Assembly: GCA_964552945.1 (NCBI GenBank)
Contig: CAZKIP010000001.1
Coordinates: forward strand, 124,001-188,000
DNA: 64,000 nt
Source of the DNA: CAZEAB01 sp964552945
GTDB taxonomy: Archaea > Nanobdellota > Nanobdellia > Woesearchaeales > GW2011-AR9
Direction of reading: 5' to 3'
In this document: positions 50,905 through 58,941 of the stretch, in pieces
How positions within the stretch are numbered: the first letter of the stretch is position 1
Layout: the number at the start of each line of letters is the position of its first letter
Position numbers and translations under genes: made by a program
Notes under the pieces: generated by a model
Told to the model about the DNA's origin: nothing
The model's database searches: none
What the model saw: the letters and a program-made list of their open reading frames with translations, nothing else

Positions 50905-52263
50905 ATGGAAACATTCGATTTATTGATTATTGGTTCGGGTGCAGGTCTTAACGTAGCTTCGGAAGCAGCTCAAGCGGGAATGAAAGTTGCTATTGTGGAG
51001 AAAGGTCCCCTTGGAGGAACTTGTTTGAATAGAGGATGTATCCCTTCTAAAATTGTAATTTATTCTGCTGAAGTTGCAGAGATGATTAATCGTTCTAAAG
51101 AATTTGGAATTAATTCTTCTATTTCAAAAGTTAATTTCAAAAAAGTTACAGATAGAGCAAATAATGTGGTTGATGCCGATGCTAAAAATATTGAAAAGAG
51201 TTTGAAGAGTAGCAAGAACCCTAAATTGATTAAAGGTACGGCTAAATTTATCTCTCCTTATGTTATTCAAGTTGGTAAGAAGAAAATTAAAGGAAAGAAA
51301 ATTCTTATTGCCGCAGGTGCACGCCCATTCATTCCTCCAATAGAAGGATTGGATAAAGTTCCTTACATGACTTCAACCGAAGCGTTAAGGCAGACAAAAC
51401 TTCCTGCTTCGATGATTATAATTGGGGGAGGTTACATTGGTTGTGAGTTAGGAAATTTCTATGGTTCTTTAGGATGCAAGATTACAATTTTACAAAGAGG
51501 TCCTTTATTATTACCAAGAGAAGATGAAGACGTAACCCATACTTTTACAAATATTTGGAAAAAAAGGTTTAACGTTGTTCTGAATGCTTCAGCAAATAAA
51601 GTTGAAAAGAAGGGCAAGAGGATTGTTGTTAAAGCAAAAGTTGGTAATAAAACAAAAACCTTTACAGCGGAGAAATTAATGGTTGCTACTGGTGTAAGAC
51701 CTAATTCCGACATTCTTGATGTTGCAAAAACTGGTGTTAAAGTAAATAAAAGAGGGTTTATTAAAGTAAATAAGTATATGGAAACTTCTCAGAAAAATAT
51801 TTGGGCATTGGGAGATGTTTCGGGAGTTTTTATGTTTAGACATTCGGCAAATTTGGAAGCAGATTTTGCCTCTTATAATATTCTTAAGAAGAAAAAAAAA
51901 AAGGTAGATTACTTTCCAATGCCACATGCAGTTTTTACTTCACCAGAGATAGGTGGAGTAGGTTTGACAGAACAACAAGTAAAAGAAAAAGGAAAAAGTT
52001 ATGTTATTGGTAAATATTTCTATAAAAATACTGGAAAAGGTATGGCGCTTAATGAAAAAGAGGGTTTTGTTAAATTAATTGTTGGTAGAGATAGAAAGAT
52101 ATTAGGTTGCCACATTATTGGGCCAAATGCTTCTGTATTGTTGCACGAAGTGTTGATTGCCATGAAAGCTAAGAATGGGTTGAGATTGTTAAGAAATGTT
52201 GTTCATGTCCATCCTGCTTTGAATGAAGTTGTTCAGAGAGCAGCGGCTAATGTGCCACTTTAA
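50905..52263 (+). CDS. Dihydrolipoamide dehydrogenase-like flavoprotein disulfide oxidoreductase
   Basis: This 452-residue protein has GxGxxG FAD site LIIGSGAGLNVASEAAQAG at the N-terminus, the redox pair GGTCLNRGCIPSK (Cys40/Cys45), NAD-binding IIIGGGYIGCELGNFYGSLG, the second FAD motif WALGDVSG, and the C-terminal HVHPALNEVVQRA, whose His-Pro contributes the catalytic base. This fits lipoamide dehydrogenase or a related reductase (mercuric reductase, coenzyme A disulfide reductase). No E1/E2 genes of a 2-oxoacid dehydrogenase are nearby, so the substrate is uncertain. Being next to the thioredoxin-like lipoprotein suggests a thiol role. Confidence 0.85.
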   Translation: METFDLLIIGSGAGLNVASEAAQAGMKVAIVEKGPLGGTCLNRGCIPSKIVIYSAEVAEMINRSKEFGINSSISKVNFKKVTDRANNVVDADAKNIEKSLKSSKNPKLIKGTAKFISPYVIQVGKKKIKGKKILIAAGARPFIPPIEGLDKVPYMTSTEALRQTKLPASMIIIGGGYIGCELGNFYGSLGCKITILQRGPLLLPREDEDVTHTFTNIWKKRFNVVLNASANKVEKKGKRIVVKAKVGNKTKTFTAEKLMVATGVRPNSDILDVAKTGVKVNKRGFIKVNKYMETSQKNIWALGDVSGVFMFRHSANLEADFASYNILKKKKKKVDYFPMPHAVFTSPEIGGVGLTEQQVKEKGKSYVIGKYFYKNTGKGMALNEKEGFVKLIVGRDRKILGCHIIGPNASVLLHEVLIAMKAKNGLRLLRNVVHVHPALNEVVQRAAANVPL

Positions 52264-53045
52264 ACTTCTTTAGCTAGAAAATAACATTCTCCAAAACCTG
52301 ATGCACGCTTTCTTGGGAACATGATTCTACCTTCATCTTTAGCATGGATTGGTTTACTTCCATCATACCCCAAAAGTTGACCTTCTTTTACTAATTCAAA
52401 ATCAGAAAAATCTTGTGGAACAAATTCATCGTTATTATGATATTGATCAAAAATTTCTAATCTTCTTTGGAGAGTTGGTTGGATTTCTCCAGGAACTATT
52501 CCCGCCCTGACAAGAAAATTTTGGATAGAGACAACGGCAACATCGGTTGATTGAGGATCAGCAACATAACCCCCTTCTATTGCAATTGACCTTGTGCTAT
52601 GTCTTTCAGCATACCCAACAGTACTATCAGGATAAAATTTGGTCATGTTTGTAACTACCAAATCTATAGGAATAGAAGATGCTAGTTCAGAATCTTTTCC
52701 AATAATAAAAGGAGTGGTATTAGGAGTATTGCTCGCATGTACATCTAAACAATAATCAGCCCATCTCAAATGAGGAAGAAGATATTGTGCTATTTTTGCT
52801 TCATATGTTTTGGGGTCAGAATTTTCTCTAATAACCCTGTTAAGATTTTCATCTATGAACCTTTTACCTTGTTTGACAGCTTCTGGATTAGCAATTATCT
52901 GTCGTAATGTACCGCTTTGAATTGAAATATCTTTCAACCTTTCTATAGCATCAACGCCACATATTTCATTTCCATGGACTCCTCCTAAAACAAGTACATT
53001 TGGTCCTGGTAATTTTCCTTTAGTTTCGTAGATTGTATCTAGCAT
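52260..53045 (-). CDS. Aspartoacylase/succinylglutamate desuccinylase-like hydrolase
   Basis: This 261-residue zinc enzyme of the M14-like AspA/AstE family has GGVHGNEICGVDAIERL (Zn ligands His and Glu in HGNE), DENLNRVI, and the third ligand in LDVHASNT, with GGYVAD (substrate pocket) later. It probably cleaves N-acyl amino acids or a similar amide. It is a tandem paralogue of the gene at 53108 with the same motifs; together they look like a duplication. Its 3' end overlaps the flavoprotein stop by 4 nt in convergent orientation. Confidence 0.85.
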   Translation of the reverse strand: MLDTIYETKGKLPGPNVLVLGGVHGNEICGVDAIERLKDISIQSGTLRQIIANPEAVKQGKRFIDENLNRVIRENSDPKTYEAKIAQYLLPHLRWADYCLDVHASNTPNTTPFIIGKDSELASSIPIDLVVTNMTKFYPDSTVGYAERHSTRSIAIEGGYVADPQSTDVAVVSIQNFLVRAGIVPGEIQPTLQRRLEIFDQYHNNDEFVPQDFSDFELVKEGQLLGYDGSKPIHAKDEGRIMFPRKRASGFGECYFLAKEV

Positions 53046-53107
53046 TATAATAGGAGAGTATTCTTTTATTTAAGATTAAAGTAACTATTTCCGGAAGATT
53101 TCTGGAT

Positions 53108-53914
53108 TTAAACTTTCTCAAGCAAACAAAACGCTTCACCATAGCCTGCTTTACGATTACGGGCAAAGATAATGAAACAATCTTTATCTGCTTTAACTTC
53201 TTTATCACCATCGTGTCCAATTATTTCATCTCTAGAAACTGAAGAAAAATCAGAAAAATCTTTCGCTAGAACAAATTCATCTTTATTGTGATATTGAAAA
53301 AACAAGTCAAATTCTTTCCTTTCCATAACTTTAGGTTCTCCTTCAATTAAACCAATCCCTTGAAGATAACCTTTTATGCATTCAACAGCAACTTCCGTTG
53401 AAGCAGGATCTCCAAGATAACCACATTCAACCCCAATACCAACTTTTCCTTTAGATTCCATGTACCAATCAGAATCTCCTGAATAGAATTTTTCAAATCC
53501 AGTAACGATTGTTTCAACCGGTAACATTTTAGCATATTCCAATCTATTATCCCTAGATATAACAAAAGGTTGAGTATTTTTAGTATTACTGGCATGTAAG
53601 TCGAGAGAAATGTCTGCCCACCTTAAATGCACCATTATCTCCTTAGCTAATTTTTCTTCATAACTACTAGTAGGCTTTTTATCATCCATAAAGCACCGAT
53701 TTAGATTCTCTTCAGTATAACGCACATTCTTCTCAAATGCTTTCAGGTTAGCAATTATCATACGAAGTTCACCTTTTTTTATTTCAAGTGACTCCTTCAG
53801 TCTACGAATGGCTTCTACACCACAAACTTCATTTCCATGAACTCCTCCTAAAATAACTACTTTTGGTCCAGGTTCTTTTCCTTTAAATTCATAAATTTCT
53901 TTTAGCATCAGCAC
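53108..53914 (-). CDS. Aspartoacylase-like hydrolase, tandem paralogue
   Basis: This 268-residue protein shares LGGVHGNEVCGVEAIRRL, EENLNRCF, DLHASNTKNTQPFVI and GYLGDPAST with its neighbour, so both are complete members of the same family. The metal ligands are intact in each. The longer N-terminus (MLMLKEIYEFKG) could start at Met3, as the 52260 gene does at MLDTIYETKG. Different acyl substrates for the two copies are plausible but not shown. The promoter region upstream overlaps the C/D-box RNA candidate. Confidence 0.85.
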   Translation of the reverse strand: MLMLKEIYEFKGKEPGPKVVILGGVHGNEVCGVEAIRRLKESLEIKKGELRMIIANLKAFEKNVRYTEENLNRCFMDDKKPTSSYEEKLAKEIMVHLRWADISLDLHASNTKNTQPFVISRDNRLEYAKMLPVETIVTGFEKFYSGDSDWYMESKGKVGIGVECGYLGDPASTEVAVECIKGYLQGIGLIEGEPKVMERKEFDLFFQYHNKDEFVLAKDFSDFSSVSRDEIIGHDGDKEVKADKDCFIIFARNRKAGYGEAFCLLEKV

Positions 53915-53954
53915 TAAATCTAGACTATTTTATTTAAGTGTTTTCTTAATATAG

Positions 53955-53997
53955 GTGATGACAAAAGTTTTGATAAAAACACCATGTCATCTACTGA
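53955..53997 (+). ncRNA. Candidate C/D-box sRNA
   Basis: C box GTGATGA at 53955-53961 and D box CTGA at 53994-53997 are 32 nt apart, the normal length of archaeal methylation-guide RNAs. The flanks TAG (before) and CTA (after) can pair to close a K-turn. A TATA-like stretch lies about 25 nt upstream. Weak points are that internal C'/D' boxes are degenerate (TTGA, TGATAA near 53970) and an alternative stem (TGTCAT/ATGACA) overlaps the 3' half. The guide before the D box would be CCATGTCATCTA; its target cannot be tested here. Confidence 0.4.
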
Positions 53998-54111
53998 CTA
54001 GAAAATGACATCCAAAATGGGCTTAATTGATGTTATTTTCTTAATATATCTCAAATAAAGAAATTTTTCCAAAAACAAACAATTAAATATAATAAAAAAG
54101 TATTAGGAACA

Positions 54112-54618
54112 ATGATATTAACAAAAAAAGAGATCTTAAAATTAATTAATCAAAAAAAACTTAAATTTACTCCCTTCGATAAGAAAGCAGTAGGACCAGC
54201 TTCAGTTGATTTAACTTTAGATAATAAAATCAGGGTTTTTAAGGATAACATCCCTGGAATTGATATAAGTAAAAAACTTAATTATTCTAAACATACAAAA
54301 ATTGTAAATATAAGTAAAGGATTTTCACTGAAACCTGGCCAACTTGTTCTAGGGATTACAAAAGAAAAAGTTAACATGCCTTCTAATATTTGCGGTTGGC
54401 TACAATCAAGAAGTAGATTTGCCAGAATTGGATTAATGAGCCACATCACCGCTCCTTTCATTACTCCCGGTGTTAACAATAAGCAAGTGTTAGAAATTTA
54501 CAACGCAGCTAACCATGACATTATACTTAAAGCAGGAGTAAAAATTTGTCAATTAATTCTGCAAGAATGTAAAGGAAATGCAACTTATAGAGGAAAATTT
54601 AAGAATCAAAAATTATAA
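54112..54618 (+). CDS. dcd: dCTP deaminase (Dcd/dUTPase family)
   Basis: This 168-residue protein has the trimeric dUTPase-fold pattern: PASVDLTLDNKIRVFKD, SRSRFARIGLMSHITAPFITPGVN and LEIYNAANHDI. dCTP deaminases convert dCTP to dUTP, and the SxSRFAR...GV pattern fits this family better than plain dUTPases. The bifunctional dCTP deaminase/dUTPase form is possible. Length fits Dcd (160-190). It is convergent with the transketolase gene, 1 nt away. Confidence 0.88.
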   Translation: MILTKKEILKLINQKKLKFTPFDKKAVGPASVDLTLDNKIRVFKDNIPGIDISKKLNYSKHTKIVNISKGFSLKPGQLVLGITKEKVNMPSNICGWLQSRSRFARIGLMSHITAPFITPGVNNKQVLEIYNAANHDIILKAGVKICQLILQECKGNATYRGKFKNQKL

Positions 54619-54619
54619 T

Positions 54620-55597
54620 TTACTTTTTTCGACATAATTTCAAAGTTTCTTTTTCAACATGTTTAGAACTAAACCCAAATTTATGTAACAATTCATCTGG
54701 TTCTCCCGATTCTCCAAAACGATCTTTCATACCTACCCTTTTAATTTTAACAGGATAAGTTTCAGATAAGAATTCGGAAACAGCCCCACCTAATCCTCCA
54801 ATAATTTGATGTTCTTCAACCGTAATAATTTTTTTACATTTCTTAGCCGCCATTAAAATAGTTTGTTCATCCAACGGTTTTATGGTATGAGAATTTACAA
54901 CCATGGCATTAATCCCTTTCTCTTGTAACTTCTCTGCAGCCGCTAAACATTCATACACCATAGGACCAGCTGCAATTAAAGCAATATCTTTTCCATCTTT
55001 CAACACTTGAGCTTTACCAATTGTAAAAGGAGTTTTTGAAGTAGTCATTTGTTCAGAACCAGAACGTGCAAACCGCATATAGGCCGGACCTTCAAAATTT
55101 GCAATTGCTTTAGTAGCTTTCTTAGTTTGTTCATAATCTGCTGGAACTACAACAATCATGTTTGGAAGAGCCCTCATTATCGCTATGTCTTCTAAAGCTT
55201 GATGAGTTGCACCATCTGGTCCAACTGAAACTCCGGCATGAGCCCCAATAACTTTTACATTTTGGTCATTATAACAGATAGTTGTTCTAATTTGTTCCCA
55301 ACATCTACCTGGACAAAACATTGCATAAGAAGAAACGAAAGGAATTTTTCCTACTGCAGCTAAACCAGAAGCTACTGTAACAAGGTTTTGTTCAGCAACC
55401 CCTATTTCTACATACTGTTTAGGAAACTTTTTTGCAAATTTTCCTACTCGAGTTGAATCCTTCAAATCTGCACAAAGAACCATTATATTTTTATTTTTCC
55501 CAAGTTCAACTAAAGCATCTCCATAACCATTTCTTGTTGGAACCTTCTCTCTAAAGAAATTGAGGTACATTTTTTTGTTCAATCCTTTTAATTCCAT
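54620..55597 (-). CDS. Transketolase, C-terminal subunit
   Basis: This 325-residue protein holds the Pyr (central) and C-terminal domains of transketolase: GYGDALVELGKNKNIMVLCADL, IEIGVAEQNLVTVASGLAA, MFCPGRCWEQIRTTIC and GAHAGVSVGPDGATHQALEDIAIMRALPNM. The split into two genes is the archaeal arrangement. It pairs with the N-terminal subunit to transfer two-carbon units between sugars for pentose synthesis. The start shares 1 nt with the upstream stop (TAATG), ensuring equal synthesis. Confidence 0.93.
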   Translation of the reverse strand: MELKGLNKKMYLNFFREKVPTRNGYGDALVELGKNKNIMVLCADLKDSTRVGKFAKKFPKQYVEIGVAEQNLVTVASGLAAVGKIPFVSSYAMFCPGRCWEQIRTTICYNDQNVKVIGAHAGVSVGPDGATHQALEDIAIMRALPNMIVVVPADYEQTKKATKAIANFEGPAYMRFARSGSEQMTTSKTPFTIGKAQVLKDGKDIALIAAGPMVYECLAAAEKLQEKGINAMVVNSHTIKPLDEQTILMAAKKCKKIITVEEHQIIGGLGGAVSEFLSETYPVKIKRVGMKDRFGESGEPDELLHKFGFSSKHVEKETLKLCRKK

Positions 55598-56484
55598 TAT
55601 TTATGTATTGGATTAAATTTTTGATGCTGTTTAATCCAATCTCCCCTCTCTTCAACTTCATGAGCATGAATCTCTGCCAATGCTGTATAAGCTTCATCTG
55701 GTTTAGGTGGTTTTCCATGCCATTCATGTTTGTTCTCCATGAAGTCTACACCTTTTCCTGGAATAGTGTTAGCAATAATCATCAATGGTTTACCTTTGTT
55801 CTTCCTTGCTTTCTTTAAAGTTTTAAGAACTTCTTTCATATCATTCCCATCTATCACTTTTACATTCCAATTAAATGATTTATACTTTTCATCTAATGGG
55901 TCTAGGGGCATGACATCTTCAGTATTCCCATCAATTTGAATATAATTTCTATCTGTTATAGCAACTAAGTTTGATAATTTATGTTTCCCTGCAAATAAAA
56001 CAGCCTCCCAATGATTCCCTTCATCCTGCTCTCCATCTCCACACATCACAAAAACTTTGTTTGATTTCCTATCTCTTTGAAATGCTAATGCCATCCCTGC
56101 ACCTTGTGATAACCCTGAACCTAATGGGCCAGAAGTTGTTTCTAATCCAGGAAGTGCAGTTCTGTGAGGATGTCCTTGCAATCTTGTTCCCCATTTTCTT
56201 AAGGTCAGCAATTCCTTCTTTGGAAAATATCCTACGTTGGCCATAGTTGCATATAAGGCTGGACAAACATGCCCATTGGAAAGAATAAAGCGGTCTCTTT
56301 TTTCCCATTTAGTTTTTTTTGGATCGTGTTTTAAGACGTTGAAATATAAAGCGGTGAAAATCTCTGCTAAACCCAAAGGTCCTGCTGAATGACCTGATTT
56401 AGCCAACATTAAAGAGGTTAGGATGTCTTCTCTAATAATGTCAGCCATAGTTTTCAAATCTTCTATCTTGTTTAGTTTTTTCAT
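55597..56484 (-). CDS. Transketolase, N-terminal (thiamine-PP) subunit
   Basis: This 295-residue protein starts at ATG 56484 (MKKLNKIEDL), coupled by TAATG to a small upstream gene. The thiamine-diphosphate site is visible in GHSAGPLGLAEIFTALYF and FVMCGDGEQDEGNHWEAVLFAGKHKLSNLVAITDRNYIQIDG (GDG...N motif), with GPLGSGLSQGAGMALAFQRD. It partners the C-terminal subunit downstream. A 5-residue longer frame to 56499 lies inside the upstream gene and is not favoured. Confidence 0.93.
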   Translation of the reverse strand: MKKLNKIEDLKTMADIIREDILTSLMLAKSGHSAGPLGLAEIFTALYFNVLKHDPKKTKWEKRDRFILSNGHVCPALYATMANVGYFPKKELLTLRKWGTRLQGHPHRTALPGLETTSGPLGSGLSQGAGMALAFQRDRKSNKVFVMCGDGEQDEGNHWEAVLFAGKHKLSNLVAITDRNYIQIDGNTEDVMPLDPLDEKYKSFNWNVKVIDGNDMKEVLKTLKKARKNKGKPLMIIANTIPGKGVDFMENKHEWHGKPPKPDEAYTALAEIHAHEVEERGDWIKQHQKFNPIHK

Positions 56485-56594
56485 TAGCAAAATTCGCAAG
56501 TGTCACTTTTTTTAGGTTTTTTAGAGGAAGATTTCTTTTTATTTTTTTTAGTAGTTGATTTTTTTGTAGTTTTCTTAGAAGCCTTTTTAGCCAT
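56484..56594 (-). CDS. 36-residue lysine-rich protein ending in CEFC
   Basis: ATG 56592-56594 is preceded by AGAGGTGGTG, a strong Shine-Dalgarno site. The product MAKKASKKTTKKSTT...KKPKKSDTCEFC is about half Lys with Ser/Thr, ending in a CxxC pair. Its stop (TAA) overlaps the start of the transketolase gene as TAATG. Codon-level coupling and the ribosome-binding site argue that it is translated. The Lys-rich body resembles histone H1-like tails or RNA-binding tails; the C-terminal CxxC could bind zinc as a dimer or be a redox pair. No family is recognised. Confidence 0.6.
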   Translation of the reverse strand: MAKKASKKTTKKSTTKKNKKKSSSKKPKKSDTCEFC

Positions 56595-56728
56595 CTAGCA
56601 CCACCTCTTTTAGATAACAATTTTTTTAGAATTAATAAATGTTTGGTTAAAAGAAAAAAAATGGTTTAACTTTCCATTTCTTAGGCCATCTGTGTAACAC
56701 TTAATGGGGTGGCTCTTTAATAAAATAT

Positions 56729-57439
56729 TTACCAAATAGTATAAATCATATAAGCACCAAGTGCGATTAAAAATAAACCCATACTTAAACGCATTAAACC
56801 ACGATGTTTCTTTCTCCACTTTTCCATTGTTTTTGAAGTTTTTCCAAAATAAGCAAAACCAATTATAAAAAACAAAGGAAGTATGAAAATCAAGTTATAA
56901 ACTAATAATAAGGGAATTCCTTGTGTTAAATTGCCAGCACCAATTATTGCCAATACTGCCAGGTAAGGAGCACCAGTACAAGGTAGCTCTACCAATGTTA
57001 CAAAAATACCCAAAGGGATTGCCGAAAGATATGCCAAATAAATATTTTTCTTGTTGAGGTTTTCAATTTTCTTTGTATAATATTTTATTCTTGCTGCGCC
57101 ACCAGGAATTATTTGTAAAGAGAAACCTTTCCCATACCAAAAATAATCTTTAATCTCTAATATGCCCGCAATTATTGCGATTACTGCTGCAATCCAATAT
57201 ACCGCCACAGAAAATCCGAAAGAAACGGTGAATTCGAGAAACCCAATTCCAATTAAAAGATAAGTAACATAAACAACTGTAACATAAATTAATCCACCAA
57301 GAAGCATTTTCTTAGGAGATTTAAACATCTTTGTCATGAATGCAATCAAGAAAATAAGTACTCCAAAAACACAGGGGTTAACACTATCAAGCAAAGCAGC
57401 ACCTAATAAAATTGGAAGAGTTAAACCTTCAGGAAGCAT
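56729..57439 (-). CDS. CcdA/DsbD-like thiol-disulfide membrane protein
   Basis: This 236-residue polytopic protein has six hydrophobic segments. The two conserved Cys are in DSVNPCVFG (near residue 23) and ELPCTGAPYLA (about 150), the pattern of the CcdA/DsbD membrane domain, which transfers electrons from cytoplasmic thioredoxin to outside proteins. It begins inside the end of the VKOR gene (11-nt overlap), so the pair is cotranslated. Coupling a reductive CcdA to an oxidising VKOR in one operon is an interesting balance of opposite functions. Confidence 0.85.
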   Translation of the reverse strand: MLPEGLTLPILLGAALLDSVNPCVFGVLIFLIAFMTKMFKSPKKMLLGGLIYVTVVYVTYLLIGIGFLEFTVSFGFSVAVYWIAAVIAIIAGILEIKDYFWYGKGFSLQIIPGGAARIKYYTKKIENLNKKNIYLAYLSAIPLGIFVTLVELPCTGAPYLAVLAIIGAGNLTQGIPLLLVYNLIFILPLFFIIGFAYFGKTSKTMEKWRKKHRGLMRLSMGLFLIALGAYMIYTIW

Positions 57440-58274
57440 TCTCTACATCACACCCTGAAAATTCTGCTAATTCCTCTATGTCCATAAAACCAGTAACCCG
57501 CTTAACTTCTTCACCATTTGGTTCAAGAACCCAAGTAGGAGTTCCTTCAAGTCCCTTCTTCAAACATAAATCTGTTTGTTGGTTCTCGCCCTGAGGATGA
57601 CATTCAATCTCGTTAATGTATTCAAAAGAAGAACCAAACATATCCCTAGTTTTTGCACAAACACCACATTTGAAAGAACCATACATATTAACTCCTTTCT
57701 CAGTAATACATTGAGCCAAAGAATCGTAATTAACCTTTTCTGATTGAGGCAAGTTGAAAATTATTAAAGGAATAATGTTAATTATTAAAGCTAAGATAAT
57801 CCAAGGTTTTGCTTTCTTAATAAATTTTGAATAAGAAAACTTCTTTTTCTTAGAGCGATAAAGTCTAAGAGCAATGATAAAAACAATCACAACTATAATA
57901 TGGACCAGAGTGCAAAAAGGACAAATGGTATTGAGCAATATTTCAGCAATAATCATGTAAATAATAAAGACAACTCCCAAAATACTCCATCCTAAAAGTA
58001 AATCTAGTAAATCATTATTTTTCATAGATCTCCATGCTACCAAGGAAAGAATAACAAACCAAAGAGCTCCAAAAACAGCTACGGGAACACTTAATAATTC
58101 TGAATAAATACTAGAATTTACTAATGAACAAGAAATTTTTGCAGAGATATCACAAATACTTCCACTCGAAGAAGCAACAATATGTTCCCAAGTAAGATAA
58201 AAAGAAGTAATAAATCCGATTGCTGACAAAATGATAATCCACCAAAGGGGTTTTGAACTAACTCTTTTTTTCAT
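57429..58274 (-). CDS. VKOR (vitamin K epoxide reductase) fused to a thioredoxin domain
   Basis: This 281-residue protein has a VKOR membrane domain of four to five helices with loop Cys41/Cys49 (CDISAKISC), a helix with Ser/Trp (WEHIV) and active-site Cys118/Cys121 (CPFC), then a fifth helix and a C-terminal thioredoxin-like domain with Cys203/Cys206 (CGVC) and cis-Pro (GTPTW). This bacterial-type fusion makes disulfides, passing electrons to quinones. An archaeal VKOR may use a different quinone. The thioredoxin part would face outside. It is coupled to a CcdA-like gene. Confidence 0.9.
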   Translation of the reverse strand: MKKRVSSKPLWWIIILSAIGFITSFYLTWEHIVASSSGSICDISAKISCSLVNSSIYSELLSVPVAVFGALWFVILSLVAWRSMKNNDLLDLLLGWSILGVVFIIYMIIAEILLNTICPFCTLVHIIVVIVFIIALRLYRSKKKKFSYSKFIKKAKPWIILALIINIIPLIIFNLPQSEKVNYDSLAQCITEKGVNMYGSFKCGVCAKTRDMFGSSFEYINEIECHPQGENQQTDLCLKKGLEGTPTWVLEPNGEEVKRVTGFMDIEELAEFSGCDVENAS

Positions 58275-58306
58275 TCTATCTATAAATTATTTGGTGTTAA
58301 TAAATA

Positions 58307-58924
58307 TTACGCATATTTCTTGATGTTAAGACAAATATTTTTGTTTCCTTTATCGAATCTGTCTTTTGCTTCCTGAATTATTTTCATCGCTTGAGCAGGA
58401 GTTCTAACAATGAAAAGGGAATCTAAATTTTTTTTGCTTATCATCCCCTTTTTTAGAAGAGTTCCTTTTACCCATGCAATCAAAGGTTCCCACATAGATC
58501 CAAGAAGAATTATGGGAGTATCACAGATATGTTCAACTTGAACAAGTTGCCAAGTATAAAATAGTTCCAATACTGTGCCTATTCCTCCTGGTGCGACAAC
58601 TACAACGTTAGATAATTTCATGAATGTGTCCAGCCTTCCTGAAAATTTCTTAAAATCTTTTTTAATATCTAAATGATAGCCATCAAATTGTTCCATTGGC
58701 AGTTGAATTGTTAATCCCACAGAATGTGCTTCTTTATTTTTTGAAGAATGATGGCCTCTACTTGCTGCGTCCATTAATCCTGGTCCGCCACCAGTTACAA
58801 CATCCATTCCTTGATCTCCTATTTTTTTTGCAAGAGAATATACCAGTTTGTAATTAGGAGTTCCTTTCTTAGTTCTAGCAGAACCAAAAATTGCTACTCT
58901 AAAATGTTTTTTGTTAATTTTCAA
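58307..58924 (-). CDS. LOG-family Rossmann-fold protein (TIGR00730-like)
   Basis: This 205-residue protein has GGGPGLMDAASRG near 44-57 and the family signature APGGIGTVLELFYTWQLVQ near 111-129 (PGGxGTxxE). LOG proteins cleave cytokinin nucleotides in plants, and bacterial members act as nucleotide 5'-monophosphate phosphoribohydrolases. They are often misnamed lysine decarboxylases. The start ATG at 58924 is used. Its neighbours are extracytoplasmic redox genes, with which no direct link is evident. Confidence 0.88.
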   Translation of the reverse strand: MKINKKHFRVAIFGSARTKKGTPNYKLVYSLAKKIGDQGMDVVTGGGPGLMDAASRGHHSSKNKEAHSVGLTIQLPMEQFDGYHLDIKKDFKKFSGRLDTFMKLSNVVVVAPGGIGTVLELFYTWQLVQVEHICDTPIILLGSMWEPLIAWVKGTLLKKGMISKKNLDSLFIVRTPAQAMKIIQEAKDRFDKGNKNICLNIKKYA

Positions 58925-58941
58925 TTTCTACTCCTATCAAT

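Noticed and set aside
51459..51927. Overlapping minus-strand frames inside the flavoprotein gene, and similar antisense frames elsewhere
   Set aside because: They are complementary shadows of a clearly conserved gene with no start signals, and their translations show no plausible domain.
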